Positions 13,106 through 26,485 of a stretch of DNA of 64,000 bases are shown one piece after another. Both the position numbers and the translations under genes were made by a program. The notes under the pieces were generated by a model that saw nothing but the letters and a program-made list of their open reading frames with translations, did no database searches and had not been told where the DNA came from. Every line of letters starts with the position of its first letter. Positions within the stretch are counted from its first letter, which is position 1. Source of the DNA: Lanius collurio (lineage: Eukaryota > Chordata > Aves > Passeriformes > Laniidae); NCBI GenBank assembly GCA_020086605.1, contig JACBWW010000004.1, positions 25,216,810-25,280,809 of the forward strand, in the 5' to 3' direction.

Positions 13106-15966
13106 TTTTCTAAAGCCAGCAGTGGCACCAATAAATAAATACATGGCTGCAAAATATCCAGACTGTATGAGGGACAGGAGCACAGGCGCAGCAATACAAT
13201 CATTTCTGTTCTTCTGTTGGCTCACATAAGTATTGTTGTACAACATACCTGGAATACACAAATACAATTTCTCTTTCAAATTGTCCAACTTAATCAAAGC
13301 AACCTTTCTTTTTCCACTTTCCTTCCTGGTTCTTCAAAGTTTGCAGGCATAAGGGCCACTGAACATGGATTAAACACTCTAGCAGAGCTAAGATCACAGC
13401 TTGTTATCTTTTACTTCTGAACGTAATCAGTCTCCCTGTAATGGAGAAAAACACAGATAAAGATGTCTGATTCTAACCCTTTCAACATCTGTATTTTCAG
13501 AAAACTGAAAATAACAATATCTGCGACATCATAACCTAACATTACCTATTCTTTTAACCACTGTTATTAGACAATAAATGCTACATCTCTTATTACTGGA
13601 ATAGCCACAGACATGACTATGTTAGAGTATCCTAAATCAAAATATTTTTGGATCTAGGGCTTTGAGGTATTTTTTAAATGTATAAGGGAATAGTACTGGG
13701 AGGGTAGTGGTACTGCTCGTACATAACATGCACTTATGATTTGTGTTGTACTGTTCCAGGCAGAACTGCTCTACTGAACTCAGTGATCCATCTTCCATTT
13801 TTGTGATTCTGTCTTTCCACACATTCTCATTTCAATTTATTTAAAAAAAATATACCTGATTGATACCTGAAATATATTCCTTTAATTAAACTTGGAAATA
13901 CTCTTGAGAGTGGAAAAACTCTTGAGAAGAGTATTAACTCTATTTCTTTGATTAGCTTACTACTTTTTGTGGGAACTTGCAAAAAAGGACAAAAAAGCTA
14001 ACATTTAAAACAAAATCACTTAGTCTTCATGGAAAGTATTTTCCTGTAAATATCTGATTCTCCATTTACCCATCGTATGTCCAGTAAAAACAAGGGATGG
14101 AAAGTGGCCATTTCAGTGACCTTGTGTCCCTCCCTTAGAGGAAGACGGCTGACAGGTAGATATATGAACAGTTTGTTATTGCAGATTCCAGATCTTGTGA
14201 TTATCTCTGACTCAACTTCTGGGGTTTTATCTGGAATTCCTGTGGCAGGTCAAGTTGTGTATTATTCCTTGTCTTTACCTTGTAGCGACCCCAGGTTAAA
14301 AATACACCTTACAACAATATATAACAGTTTCCAAAATTACTGTTTGAGTTGAAATAATGATGGCAAGCTCTGGACTTGGAGTGATCCAAAAGATATGTCT
14401 CAAAACATAGACTTCAGTTTACCTTTGAAGATGTTATCATTATGAATTTGTCTATAGTTTGTTTTTTTTTTTTATTTAGTTTTCAGCTTTACTTGATGCA
14501 GTATATACAGTAAATAATTGCCATTCATTTTCTTAAGGAATAAATTATATAAATTTTATCATCTTTCAGCATATAATGTGATACTGCCAGGTGACATATT
14601 TTAAAAATATCTTGTTAGAATTACTTGGGACTTATTTGATGAGGAAAGATAAGTATTTACATCTAAATCTCATATATATTTAAGATATATGTCTATATTT
14701 ATTCATTGTAAAATAAGCAAAATATAACATATGAATCAGTGTCATTAACATTTATAAAGTACTCTAAGATCCTCTGACAAATATTTTGGAGAGACAGTGA
14801 CACACATTTTCAAATTTTGTCTAAATCTTCCTGCTCTTTCATCCAATATCAGGTTATATTTCCTTACCTCTGCCAAATAAATTTCAAATTCTACTGATGT
14901 CATGTCCTTCACTAATAACTTTTGCTACATTAGGCCTCTTCAAAACCTTTATTATTTTCCTCATCAACAGCAAAAAAAAATAGGGAACTTTTAATCTTTG
15001 GGAGATACGGATGTCTCATTTTTGAACATATTCTACTAACCTAGGATAAGGTCACCTCTGGCCTTTCTTACAGCAAAAAATAAATGCATTTTGTCCCTCT
15101 TCCCCATCATTCACTTCCTCCTGTAGATAGCATAGATGTTCTGGCAGAGAATTGCTGACATTTTGCTTCCTTCTCATTAATCTCTATCTTCTGACCTCTT
15201 GGTATAGCACACCTATCATTCTCAGTGTAGTGTCGCAGGATTTCTCCAATTTCCTGAGGGAATACCTTTCTAGCAAGATGCAGAAGCCAGGACAGAATTG
15301 TGACAATGCACTATAAAGTGAACAATGCACATGTTACTGGAGGACCACGGGAAGAAGAGAGTGCAAGAGTTCTGCTATTTTTTCTCAAGTCTCAACATAA
15401 GATTGGCCTCCTCTGCATGTAAGCACAGGACAACAGGACATCTCCTTCAAACTTGGACTTCAAGTTAGGATAAGAACCTAAATTTTGGTGGTTTGCCATG
15501 GCTCACTCCTGTCCAGGTGCTATTTGTTTCTCAGTTGTACTGTCTCACTGGGATTTCCTGAAAGGTGCACCAAGAAACACAGCAAAATAAGTGGATCTGA
15601 AAAACAATAGATAACACTTCATTAGGGATTAAATTTGTAATGCAGAAATATATATTTCTGATTATTTTTTCAGTTACAGTGGTCCACAGCCTTTCTTATC
15701 AGGCTTGGATAAAAGAAATGAGAAGGAAATATATAAAGGGGTCTCCACATGAATATCCCAGGTATCTCAGAACATCTCAGATGATACTAGATGTTTAACT
15801 TAGAAACTGGGGACCACCCTTCACATCTGCATGCTGTGAGCCTGTTGAATCTGAATGCAATATACAGTACAAGCCCCTCTTACTGTGCAGGTAATGTACA
15901 CCCAACTTCAGACTGCTTCTCAGTTGGCATTTGATGAGGTCACTGTCAGAGGACAAAAGAATAATT
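13106..15966. other. Unique AT-rich noncoding DNA
   Basis: No gene is seen. It holds a small hairpin (9-bp arms AATACTCTT/AAGAGTATT, 13897-13935), a T12 run near 14462 and an 18-bp perfect palindrome CAGAAATAT/ATATTTCTG at 15643-15660. Open frames of about 90-97 codons have no domain. Confidence 0.55.
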
Positions 15967-15970
15967 CCCT
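15967..15970. repeat. Target-site duplication, left (CCCT)
   Basis: Matches 16402-16405 exactly and abuts the TG end of the solo LTR. Four bases can match by chance, so it supports the call without proving it. Confidence 0.6.
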
Positions 15971-16401
15971 TGATGCCTTAGATTTTAACTTTTATATTTT
16001 TCAAATCCTGTACTTCTTAGTATGTAACTCTGAAACTCCATATGGCCTGTTAGCTACTGTTCTCTCATGCTGGTTAGACATAATGAACCCTTTGGGGCCT
16101 GAACTCAGGGATATCTTTCTGTCCCAGACCCCAAAATACGTAAACTAAAGCCTCTGTCAGGGGGAGCAAACTTGGGGTAACTACATCACTACCTGGAATT
16201 ATAACTGGAGAAGTAACCCTGATGTGCAATTGGACCAAACTTATAAAAGTGCATAAAAACAGGGTCCATCTTGGGTGGAGCTCCTTGGAGGCTTTTGACT
16301 GCCCAGGGTGTACCTTTGAAGGCCCTTCAAATAATAATATTTACTTTTATTATCTTAATCTTGTCTAGCCTTTTCTTTCAGGTAGCCATTTCAAGGCATC
16401 A
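15971..16401 (+). mobile_element. Solo LTR, endogenous retrovirus (class I-like)
   Basis: A 431-bp element begins TGATGCC and ends GGCATCA, so it has TG...CA termini. It is flanked by a direct CCCT on each side (15967-15970 and 16402-16405), a 4-bp target duplication as expected for gammaretrovirus-like (ERV1) insertions. Inside are an inverted CCAAT (ATTGG, about 16230) and a TATA box (TATAAAA, 16242-16248), followed by about 150 bp that would be R/U5. An AT-rich AATAATAAT stretch near 16330 may stand in for a poly(A) signal. There is no internal viral coding region, so it is a solo LTR left by recombination. The left boundary is confirmed by a second copy that starts at the same base (58,052). 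Confidence 0.75.
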
Positions 16402-16405
16402 CCCT
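16402..16405. repeat. Target-site duplication, right (CCCT)
   Basis: Right-hand partner of 15967-15970, directly after the terminal CA of the LTR. Confidence 0.6.
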
Positions 16406-19400
16406 CATTGCAAAGCTTTAGACTGATACTCTTTATGTTTTCAGGTTAGGAGCATAATCAAGAGAAGATGGAATACATGATAAAGCAGCAACGTTTTGGA
16501 AATGGATACAGAGAAGATGAGGTCCATGCTCCTTAAACCAGCACTTCCCTTCATTACTTCCTGTTTTCTCTGCTGCCAAACAGGACAGACTTCTTTACCT
16601 CCTCCCCATTTTTTCCATATGCCCATGCATTATACTCTCTACAGGATGACAAATTTGAAGTGCACAAAAGAATTAACATATATAATTTTTAGAAAATACA
16701 TACATAAAAATTCTTTGTTTGTTGTAGAAGAATGCTTATAGCCAAAGTGATGTTGCACCAATTACTAGCTCTTTCCCAGAAAAAGTAACAATAGATTATA
16801 ATCCAAGCTTTTCAGAGAAAACACACTGCTAGATGACCTGGGAAGTTCACTGCTGTGAATGTAGCTCTAGAAATTTTTAATTTTGACACCATACTTTACT
16901 GGAGAAGTTCTGTAACGTCATGGATGTTGATGTAAGTGGAAAAATGAAAAAGAAGAATTAGTCTGTGAAACAAGTTATCTGGCATTCAGTGGTGAATGGT
17001 GGAAGGTCAAAGATGTTAAGAATATAGCTGATAATGGAAAACTAGAAAACAATAGAAGTAGCCCATGAGCTATGGCTTTTAGACATATAGGAAAATAAAT
17101 CTCTGACTTGAAAATTTTAATCCCTAATGCCTTTATATTTTGCAAGGGAAGCTACTTATTGTTGGACATTTTGAGTCTCCACTCAATAGGCCAATATGAT
17201 GACATACAGTGACTGAACCAGAAATATGGATTCACTGTCTAAGCAGAATACACTACTCTACATAAGGATCCTTTATTCTGCTCATGTTACTGATTTCTTT
17301 TAGGCTTATTGTTTGTTACATCCATGGAAACACTAATCCCTCGTGTCAATAGTATAATTCTAACAGTGAAAGGAAAAAATTGAACAGTTATCAGGAAAAT
17401 AAACAATTACAAAAAGACCGACTACAGGCAAGGAAACAAAACACCACATAAATAATTATTACTTAATATCTTCTCTTTGATAATCTGAGTTACTGCTCTT
17501 CCTTCACTCACCAAATGTTCTCTCCAGTTTTGTCCCTTTGTACAAAATATCCCAAAAGTCTGTTTATGGAAGAAATAATTCAGCTTACATCCTAACTGCC
17601 AGCTTCTTCTAAAGGTGTCTACAATGCACATATTTTCATAACTCTACATGTTTTCAGGAGAAAAACATTATGACTTCTGAATCAAAACACAACCTAAATG
17701 CTTAAGGCCATCCTTATCCAAGAACTATCTTCACTGAGGTCGAAATATAAGCAAAAAGAGACGATTTTATAAGTTGAAGCATGATGCATACGTGTTCTAA
17801 AAATATTCTGTAACAAATGCAAAAAAAATTAGGACATTTTCTTATTGACATAACTTGTGCTGTCGTCATTTCAAAATGCCTCATTGAACTGAGGAGCCTG
17901 TTGCTACAGATAATATGCAGATGAAGTAAGAAGCAGACATATCTCATGTCTGCTTAAGCAAAGCAGACTATACAGAAATATACAGAAATAGCTGCATGGA
18001 AGCATTAAGTACCTTACCAGCATGACAGTGAAAGAGTAAGCTTAAAATAGTGAGTTACATGATGAGAATACTGAAGTTTGAAGTCCTCAGACTCAGCTAG
18101 ATATGTGATTTGTTGTCCATTCAAGAATTTTCTTTGCTTTTATCCGTTCTGCACATACAACACACACCAACATGGAAAACAATGGCATCATTCCCATCGA
18201 CAGAAAAATTAAATAATTTCCGTACAGGTAAAATAAATGTTTCTTCAAAGGATGTGGTTTTTATGGTTGTGTCTGTTCATTCAGAGTCACCATTAAGGTC
18301 ATAAGAATTGTCAAATCACTTTGTCAAGATTTGCAAATGAAAGATTAACAGGGTGAGTGCCCAGACTCTTATAGAGTGCAGAGTTTTCTCAGTATTATTG
18401 ACACAATTGGCTAAGAGACTAATGATTGGAAGGTACTAAACACCTGCTTCTGGAAAACAAGCTTATTCAAGACGAGGCAAGATCCAACACCTTTCAAATA
18501 ATTTCTTAAATCTTACTGCAAATGCATCTCTCTCTTTAACACAAATCACAAAACAGAAGTTAAAAATTCTGATTGTATAATATAAGAGCAATAGATGCTT
18601 ATCAAACTCACATGAAAACTCCTTTTTACACACTATATTTAACTAAGTGCAGAAAATCTGGAGTGGCTCCTCTCCAGTGATACAATGTATGTTATGTTAA
18701 TTTACTAATCACTCTTCTTTTGCTAACATCATCCCTAGGACATTATAACCCCCATATTCTTCAACAGGTGAGGCAGACAAACTGCACAATGTATGTGGTA
18801 GCTAACAAAATAGTTCATTAATTGCCTAGGGAAAAAAAGATAGATGGTACCCAACAGAGAAAGACAGTTGACAAAATATGGATTTTTCAAGCATCTATTA
18901 ATCAAATAAATGCGAATATTTGGTTAGAAAATTGTCTTTCACAGTTCAAAAAGAGTGAACAGTATTGTCAAACAATACAAGTTGAGCATTTGTCTTGACA
19001 TCAAAACAATTACTGAGAAATAGTCAGTGTAGTCTTTATTTATATTCAAGTCATCATCCTTTTTCTGGAGTCTCGTTCCTGTTTCTAGGACCATCCAGGG
19101 AGGCAGGTGCAGTGCAAAGGAAATAGGAATATTTCAGTCTGCTCCTTGCTATCCTAGTTGGTATTTGGTGTACCATTATCTTATTCTAGGAAAAACAAAA
19201 CAGGACATTTTGCCAGCAGATGATTTCATCTGCTGAAATAAAGGAAGAGCTAACAGTTGTAAGATGTGTATCAGCTCTGCTTGCTCATACTGCAGAGGCA
19301 TCCATACCTTCAGTTATACTGGGTTCTCTTTATTGTTTTTGTACTGTAATGTGGTATAGACATCCCGATGGTCAGGATTGCCTGTGCCAGCAAATTATAA

Positions 19401-20366
19401 AAGATATTCTTAAAATAAATACATTATGAATGACAAGTAGCAATAGAAATCCATATGCTACCCAGAGCATAATGTAGCAGTGTTTCCTGAATAGCCTCCA
19501 TGCTCCCTTATGGCAGAGATTAGATGGAACTAGAATTTAATCTGCCTGGCAGCAATCACAAATGAGGGATTCAGCAAAACTGCAGCTGTTCAAAATAGAG
19601 AATTATACTTACATGTGTATATACTCAGTGGAAAAAAAAGAACTTACAGTATGTGATACATATGCTTTAAAAATTATCCTTTCATTAAAATGTATTACAG
19701 CTTTTTCCCCCATAATTTCTTTTCAGATGGAATTCCTTCTGTAGAAAAGTATTAGAAAACTTGTAAAAAATCAAAAGTAGACATCCTCTACTTTTTATAT
19801 TTTGTCCATCTTTCTGAGAATGTCTTTACCTCAAAATGCCCCCAGTGAAAGTTCCACAACATGGTTACATAATCCATATACATAGAGCTTGATTCTAACA
19901 GACCTGAAAAATATGTAAGGTACTTTAAGTGCTTCTGCTTTTTTGATTCATTATGCTAGAAAAGTTAATCACTACAATTAAACTTAAAAAAGGTTGCTAA
20001 TACCAATTTAGATTGATAAAACAAAATAGAATGTCCAAAATTTACAAAAAATATTTTTTGAAAACAAATTCTTACAGTTTCCTTAAAACTTGGGCCTTGT
20101 TTTACAATACATAAAATATAAATCTGACAGAATTATTGAAGGTTGCTCTAAAAGAGGTTTGTTGGGTTTTTTTAATTTAGATCCTTATTTCACTACCTAT
20201 TTTGTTATTTATTATTACCTCACTCAATTGAGCAAATGCAATTTAAATCACATATTCATTTATCTTTGCTCTTATCGACAGTAGGGGAAAGCAGGACTGT
20301 ATGTTTTGTAGGGTCTTACTTTTTTCTTACACTTCACTGAGTGAAAGTGCTGTTGTTAAGTAAAGA
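16406..20366. other. Unique AT-rich noncoding DNA
   Basis: No gene or clear repeat. Open frames are 60-81 codons and look random. A short 10-bp unit (TATACAGAAA) occurs twice in tandem near 17969-17988. Confidence 0.6.
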
Positions 20367-20525
20367 CTAGCCTAGCCTAGCCTAGAATTGCCTAGAATTT
20401 CCTAGAATTGCCTAGAATAGAATAGCATAGCATAGCATAGCATAGCATAGCATAGCATAGAATAGAATAGAATAGAATAGAATAGAATAGAATAGAATAG
20501 AATAGAATAGAATAGAATAGAATAG
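20367..20525. repeat. Pentanucleotide microsatellite (CCTAG/CATAG/AATAG)
   Basis: The array is zoned. From the left it has CCTAG units, then CCTAG alternating with AATTG/AATTT, then two AATAG, seven CATAG (20426-20460), and 13 uninterrupted AATAG (20461-20525). It sits exactly at the 3' end of a reverse-strand CR1, so it is an expansion of that element's TTCTA-type tail. The perfect 13-unit block is likely length-polymorphic. Confidence 0.97.
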
Positions 20526-20815
20526 CTGGGACTTGGAACCATCATCTAGTCCAACTGACTGACCACTTCAGGGCTGACTAAGTTAGAGCTTGTTAAGGGC
20601 CTTATCCAAATGTCTGAAATACTGACTGGCTTGGGGCATCAACTGCCTTTCCAGGAAGCCTGTTCCAGTGTTTGACCACCCTTCTGGTAAAGAACTGCTT
20701 CCTAATGTCCAGCCTGAACCCTCCTGGTGTAGCTTTGAACAATTCCCACATGTCCTGTCACTGGATAGCAGGGAGAAGAGATCAGCACCACCCTCTCCAC
20801 ATTCCCTGAGTAAGA
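20526..20815 (-). mobile_element. CR1 LINE, 5'-truncated 3' end
   Basis: Read on the reverse strand it contains standard CR1 3' landmarks in order: the conserved 'cctgtccagtgacaggac'-type block, 'ggaacaggcttcctggaaagg', 'gacatttggataa', 'tcagccctgaagtggtcag', 'gttggactagatgatgg', then the tail. It covers only the last 290 bp or so, the usual result of 5' truncation. The right edge is a judgement. The same subfamily, with the same diagnostic phrases and tail, recurs on the + strand at 53,630. No intact ORF2 remains. Confidence 0.88.
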
Positions 20816-21232
20816 AATCAGAAGTAGCCGAAGCAGGTAATTTTCTTTGGCTAAAAATATGGTTACATGTTTGGTTCTAACTTGTCCTTTCATTACAGTG
20901 GTTTCATCTCAGCTCTTCTTGACACCCATATCGGTCACCCTTTTCTTCATGTCTGAACCTTTCTAGTCCCCCAAACAGAGCTGCAGGAGCAATTTGGAGG
21001 TGGGGAAGGAAGTGTGTAGCCATGAGGCAGCTTTCCAGTGTCATCATCAAAGGTATTCTCAGTGCTGCAAAGTGCTGGGATCACCACTGCCATGTGAGAT
21101 GTAATTCACCAGTAAACATACTGACCCCTCCCTCCTTGCTTCCAGCAACAACTTACGGAGCTGATGCAATGTTTGCTGCCATCACATTGCTCACATTACT
21201 GTTATATGTTATGTCTCATCATTCACCCTGTT
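20816..21232. other. Noncoding DNA between two retroposons
   Basis: No gene recognised. It may include more decayed CR1 sequence at its left end, where similarity fades. A 70-codon frame at 21022-21234 is not supported by anything else. Confidence 0.5.
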
Positions 21233-21365
21233 GATTCAGATTATAAACTTTCTAGAGGTGGGACCATCTGGTATTCTCCCTTTGTAAAGAACCTAGCACA
21301 ATGAGGTCTTGTTCTGGGCTGGCACATACAATCATAACAAAAACAACCAATAATAAATATTTGTA
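21233..21365 (+). repeat. Ancient L3/CR1-like retroposon 3' end
   Basis: The phrases ATTATAAACTTTCTAGAGGTGGGA, GAACCTAGCACAATGAGGTC and TAATAAATATTT follow the order seen in the 3' ends of old amniote L3/CR1-like LINEs ('attgtaagctccttggggcaggga', 'cacctagcacaatggggtcc', 'taataaat'). This comes from memory of those consensuses; L2 or MIR 3' ends share part of the layout. The orientation is +, with the AT-rich tail on the right. Confidence 0.6.
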
Positions 21366-21639
21366 TCACATCAGTTGATTTCTTTTTGAATTCCCAGTGA
21401 ACACTTCGCTGTAATATGGATATTCAAAATAAAAGGGAAAATAAAAAGACAAGATGAGGAACAAATTCTGATTATCCTCTACCTAGTCATCTTTTATCCT
21501 ATGAAGTCTCTGATTTTCTATTTAAGCAATAAATAACAGTTTTAATGTACTGGTTGGATTAAATCAGATATGAGTTTATATCCTCCATTTTTTACATGCA
21601 GAGGTGAAGACCTAACTACAACACACAGAATACACACTG

Positions 21640-22060
21640 AAAAGTACAGTTATGAGTAATTAATTACAGCATAAGGTTAGACAATAATATAGTTTAGTTA
21701 ACTACAGTTTGAGGCCGATTTTTCAGTGCAGCGGACAACAGCATGTGTCTATTCCCCATAATAACAATAACGAGATACATCATTAACCCTATTTTATTCT
21801 TTCTTAATTTTCATAATACCAATAACAAAGATCATTAACCTCTGTTCTGCTTAACGTCTAATCAGCCATTTTAGTTAAATAAATATAATATGAAACATTA
21901 AACATCGCTTTGTTTAGATAGATTTCCTCTCAGGAGGGGAAATTTTCCTAATGTTATATTAATACCAGTTGACTCAACAAGTGTTAAAACATCAGGGCCA
22001 TCATGCTAAAAAATCCATTGCAACATTCAGTGTTTAAATGTAATCTGTTTAATCATAATT
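21640..22060. other. Possible conserved noncoding element
   Basis: Dense in homeobox-type cores (TAATTAATTA near 21658, several TTAAC and TAAT), SOX-type AACAAAG and an isolated CpG-containing stretch, with no repeat similarity. The texture resembles vertebrate enhancer-like elements. It is a guess from motif density; no alignment was possible. Confidence 0.2.
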
Positions 22061-25000
22061 ATCTGATAAACATTTTCTTTAAAAAAAGGCAACTTTTCAG
22101 TTAAAACATATATGGAATATATTTAATAAATTTTCCTTTTGATCTTTCTGTTATGTTCTGGAATTCAAATATCACTTAGATTCAGGTATTTATAGATGCA
22201 AGGTTTTTTTTCAGTCCCATAAATCATTTTTAATTACAAAGGTAAGAGTAAAATCTCTGATAATAAAAGTAAGCCAATTAATAAGGGGGAAAAGAATATA
22301 TTTCTGCCGAGGATAGTCCATTTTAAATAAATGTCCCAAGGAGCAACACAGTAATACAAGTAAAACCATATAACCAATATTTTGAATCACAATTTCTAGT
22401 GACTTATAGAAGAGCAAAATGGTAATACAGTAGTAACCAAGAGGTATGGCTTTGAATTTCAAGCTTGGCAATAGAAATATATTTGTTTACACAGGCATGA
22501 GGGTGAATAAGACCTTAGTTTTTTAGGTGAGTAACCATAACAAGGGAGTAGGGTGATGCAAGTTAAACAGGAATGAAATCACATAATTTTGGAAATTACA
22601 AAAAAATTTGTTCTAAAAAAGCTTAGAGGAGTTCTGAATAAGACTTGAAACTAGTGGACCCCAAGTCTTTTCTTGTATTTATGTATGAGTGTTGCAAGCC
22701 AAGATCATCTTTTAGAGTGATGTCATGTACAGGTCGATAATCAGTTGATTTGAAGAGAGCATCTGTGAAGCCTACACATTTAATATAAGAGTTATGGGAT
22801 ATTACTTATTTAGAAATGATCCAATAGGAATACATAACCATTCATCATTTTAAGGCCATAGAGAGTTCCCAAATGCTCAGATCTAGGGGAACATGTTGGT
22901 TTTAAAATCCTATTTGATTTTTGATGAATACCTATTGGGTCTCTATGCGATACCTCTCTGCCTTAAATTAGATATATTGATTTTTTTTACACTTCTGCAG
23001 AACTTCTGTAGTATTTATTCCATATTAGGCACAAACAGTCCTCTTCCCTACAATTAAGCATACAGAAAATCAAAAATTGTTATCAGAAGTCACAATTAGA
23101 GCAGAATAAAAGAGGGCATCATGAAGAATAAACCTATATTTTGAGCTTCTTTCTGCTATATTTAAGAATGCTAAAGGCAGTACCTAAGTTAGAGTTAAGC
23201 TATGAATCACAAAATAAAGATTTTCCTATTTGTCTACATTTCTTGAATTTAAGGAGACTTGAAACTAATTTCAGTCTAAGTTTTAAATACTTGCACTGCA
23301 AGTCGTGAATATTCTGAGCATTTTCAAGTAAGATTTTAGGTTAGGAAGGACAATATTTTCAGCTATACCAAAATAAGATATACTGTTTTAATTCTGCCAC
23401 AAATGTTTACACTACTACAAAACTTATGAGAAAGGAGATAGAAGAAAGACATTCTGTCTAACTCAAAGATACTATTTAGTTCAAGATGCTGTTTAAAAAT
23501 GCCATTCAGCTGCAACTGAGGTAGTTCTTTTTAAGGTGGTACTGCTTTACCCTTTCATTAGGTTAAAAATATCTTAACCCTTTACTGCAATTCCTTGGTC
23601 CAAAATATTTTTCCAAGCAAGCAAGAAAAATGCATTCTTACCTTCACTGAACAATTGAAAATGCACATGTCATTCCTCAAAATTGCCATGAAAAGTACAG
23701 GTAGGTGATTATTAAGAAAACATGCATTTAGAGAGAATGAGGAAGTAGAAATTTCAGTGTATTTCTAAAACTAGAGAAACATGGGTAATACATATTTTTC
23801 CTGTGAATGAGATTCTCCTTACTGTACGTCATCATTTTGCAAGGAAAAAGGACATTCCAGCTTTTCTCCAACTCTACCAATAGATTACTAATTATTGTAA
23901 ACATTGCTATAGGGAAGAATAATTGATCTTCTACTTTATCTACAACATAACTTTATCCACAAGTTGTAACTTCTATAAGCACACAACTGACTTAGAAGTC
24001 ATCAAATGTTTAGAAGATTATTATACATAATGACTGTAGTGAGCCAAAAACAAGCTGATTTCTGAATGGGAGAGGTTCAAAGGGTTCTTGGTTTTTTTAA
24101 TTTTAATAGAATTTCCTACAAATACCAGGAGATAACTTCATGCAGAGCCATGATTCTATGCTAACCATTTTCCACTCTCCCACTCCACACAGCAAATATG
24201 CTGGAAAAAACACCAGGCTACAATAAAGCCAAAGGACAGTTGTGTGCCTTGTCTCCTCCTCCTTCTTCTTTCTCAAAGAATAAGAGTTGCAACCTCACCT
24301 TCAACTGGACAGTTATTCTTGTTGGTTTTAGCTTTGTGAGCAGTTGTGAGAAAATACCAAACAGCATTTTATCGCAGGTTAAACTACATGTAAAGAAAAT
24401 TACTGTAATTTCTACTCTTCTTAGGAGGAATGCAGGAACAAGAGTTTCTACTGAATAAAATTAAAAGATAAATTAAACTTGAAATATTTTGTTATAAGAA
24501 ACTAAGTATTAACCAAGCATTATGGGTTTAGTTGGTGGGTTGGAATTTTTTCTATTTTTTTTTTTGTATGTTGATGACTCAGCATTATTCTGTAATACCA
24601 TACTCCCTCACCTTTGCATTATAGGAGAAGGTTATGAACAGCTGTCTGATAGAAGAGTGGTTTGGAAAGCTTTGTTTATACTGTATTTCAAAGAAAGAAC
24701 AAAGGATTAAGAGCTGGCTGTGATTTAATACAACCCCAAGCTCTATCAATCAACGTTACTCACTATTAATGTAAAAAACCAAAGGCAACAAAGCCTTTAC
24801 AATTGCTATCATTTAATTAATCTCTGTCTCTTGTAAAAATATCTGTTACAACAAGTTTTCTGAAAGTGGAACTTATGAATAAAAGGAAATTCTAAGTGTT
24901 CTTTAGACTTCAGTGTTGTCAAAAAATTGAAAATTAAATGTAGATATCACATATACACAAAATGGAAGATCTTTTCAATCGAAAAAAACCCCATAAAATT

Positions 25001-26421
25001 AAAACAATTATATCAATCACATTTTAGAAATAGAAATGTAAATCACTAAATTATATAACAATTTTTATAACATCGTGATTTATCCTCAGTGCTTAAAATC
25101 ACACTGAAGAATTAGGTTGTACATTAAATTATGGTATACACCCCCCAAAAAGGGATAATTAAGCATGAAGGCAATCTGTCTAAACAGTTCTTTAAATGAA
25201 CCAGTACTCATTGGTTTAGTTAACAAATGGGGATACATATCTCAGCACTTTCAAGCACTTCCTTTTGTCCTAGAAAGTACCACTATTTGATCAGTTCTCC
25301 CTAGGAAAAAAAAAGACATTAAAGTGGGTATGCCTATACATCAAGTGAAATTTGCTTTGTTTACACATAGCCATCTCTCCTGTAGTGGAGACATACACAC
25401 AGCATTTAGGCTATTTTTTAACAAGAATTATAAGATGACATAAATGGCCAGTTTCGCAAGGGCCAGTCTCAACATCAAGGTCAAACCCAAATCTTACATG
25501 GTTCTCTCTGTAGAAAAGAGTGCAAAAAGTTTTCTCAGTCCTGCTTGCCCAATTGCTTTGAAAAGATGGGTAGCAACCACAAACTTTATTTCATACTATC
25601 GGAGAAGTCCAGGTAGGCGTGAAGTGTGCTTCTCTACCTACACTGCTCTGCTCTTTGTAAAGAATGCTTGTTTCTGCCCCTGCATTATCATTCATTTACC
25701 TGGATGTGCCCTTTACAACAAAGCTGACAAGCAGGTGCAATTGGATTTCCTACATGACATCAAACCTGTAGTCCTGGTTTCCAAAATAAGGGCAGATGAA
25801 AGTCAAGCAGGACCCCTGCATGATTTTTCTACTGTAGACTAAAATAAAAAATACTGAGAAGAAAACTACATACATCAATTATGGAATGTTCATAGAAGGA
25901 GTATTGTGCAGCACCAGTATCTTGTGTTTATTTTAATGGGTGTATGCTTCATATTTAACAGCAAATTTACAAAAATGTAGTATTCATACTGATAAAGACA
26001 GAATTTGTAAAAAAATAAGCCAGTGTTAGCAAAAAATTGGCTTCTTTGTTAAATGACTGCATACTTGCTGAGGAGAGGAAAGGACTGAAAGTGGACACAA
26101 AAGGGGGAATCAGTGATAGAAGATGCACTAAACACCATTACCAGCAACTGCTGAAATAACTGTAGCAATGGCAGGAGTAGAGTTTTAGGGTTTATTGCAA
26201 GCACTATTACTATTATAATTCAGCAGAAGAATAAAAACGAAAGAAATCATGCATTCTAAACCCATGAAAATGCAATAAACATAGTTGTCTATTTACATAG
26301 AAGAAATAAAATACTTCTTGAACCTTTTTTGTTCAGTTTGCATAAGAGCATAATATGTAATCAGGTGTTTTTAATGTGATACATTGTTTTATTTGCTTAC
26401 TCTCTTCTTAAATCCTTAGCT
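22061..26421. other. Unique AT-rich noncoding DNA
   Basis: No gene can be supported. The most notable open frame (132 codons, + strand, 25444-25842) is less AT-rich than its surroundings and ends just before AATAAA (about 25843), but its predicted product matches nothing I recognise. A C6A5 run sits near 25141. Confidence 0.55.
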
Positions 26422-26485
26422 TAGTTACTTGTGCATTTGACCTGAACAAGCCACAACTGCTGAGGCTTAGTTTCTTCTTTGTGCA
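26422..26485 (+). repeat. Possible MIR fragment
   Basis: GTTACTTGTGCATTTGACC, GAACAAGCCACAACTGC and TGAGGCTTAGTTTCTTC resemble, in order, the MIR core ('gctgtgtgacc', 'gggcaagtcacttaacc', 'tgagcctcagtttcctc'). It is short and diverged, so only tentative. Confidence 0.4.

Noticed and set aside
12826..13297. Overlapping reverse frames of 106-125 codons
   Set aside because: They run across a MIR-like fragment and each other; the frames are incidental.
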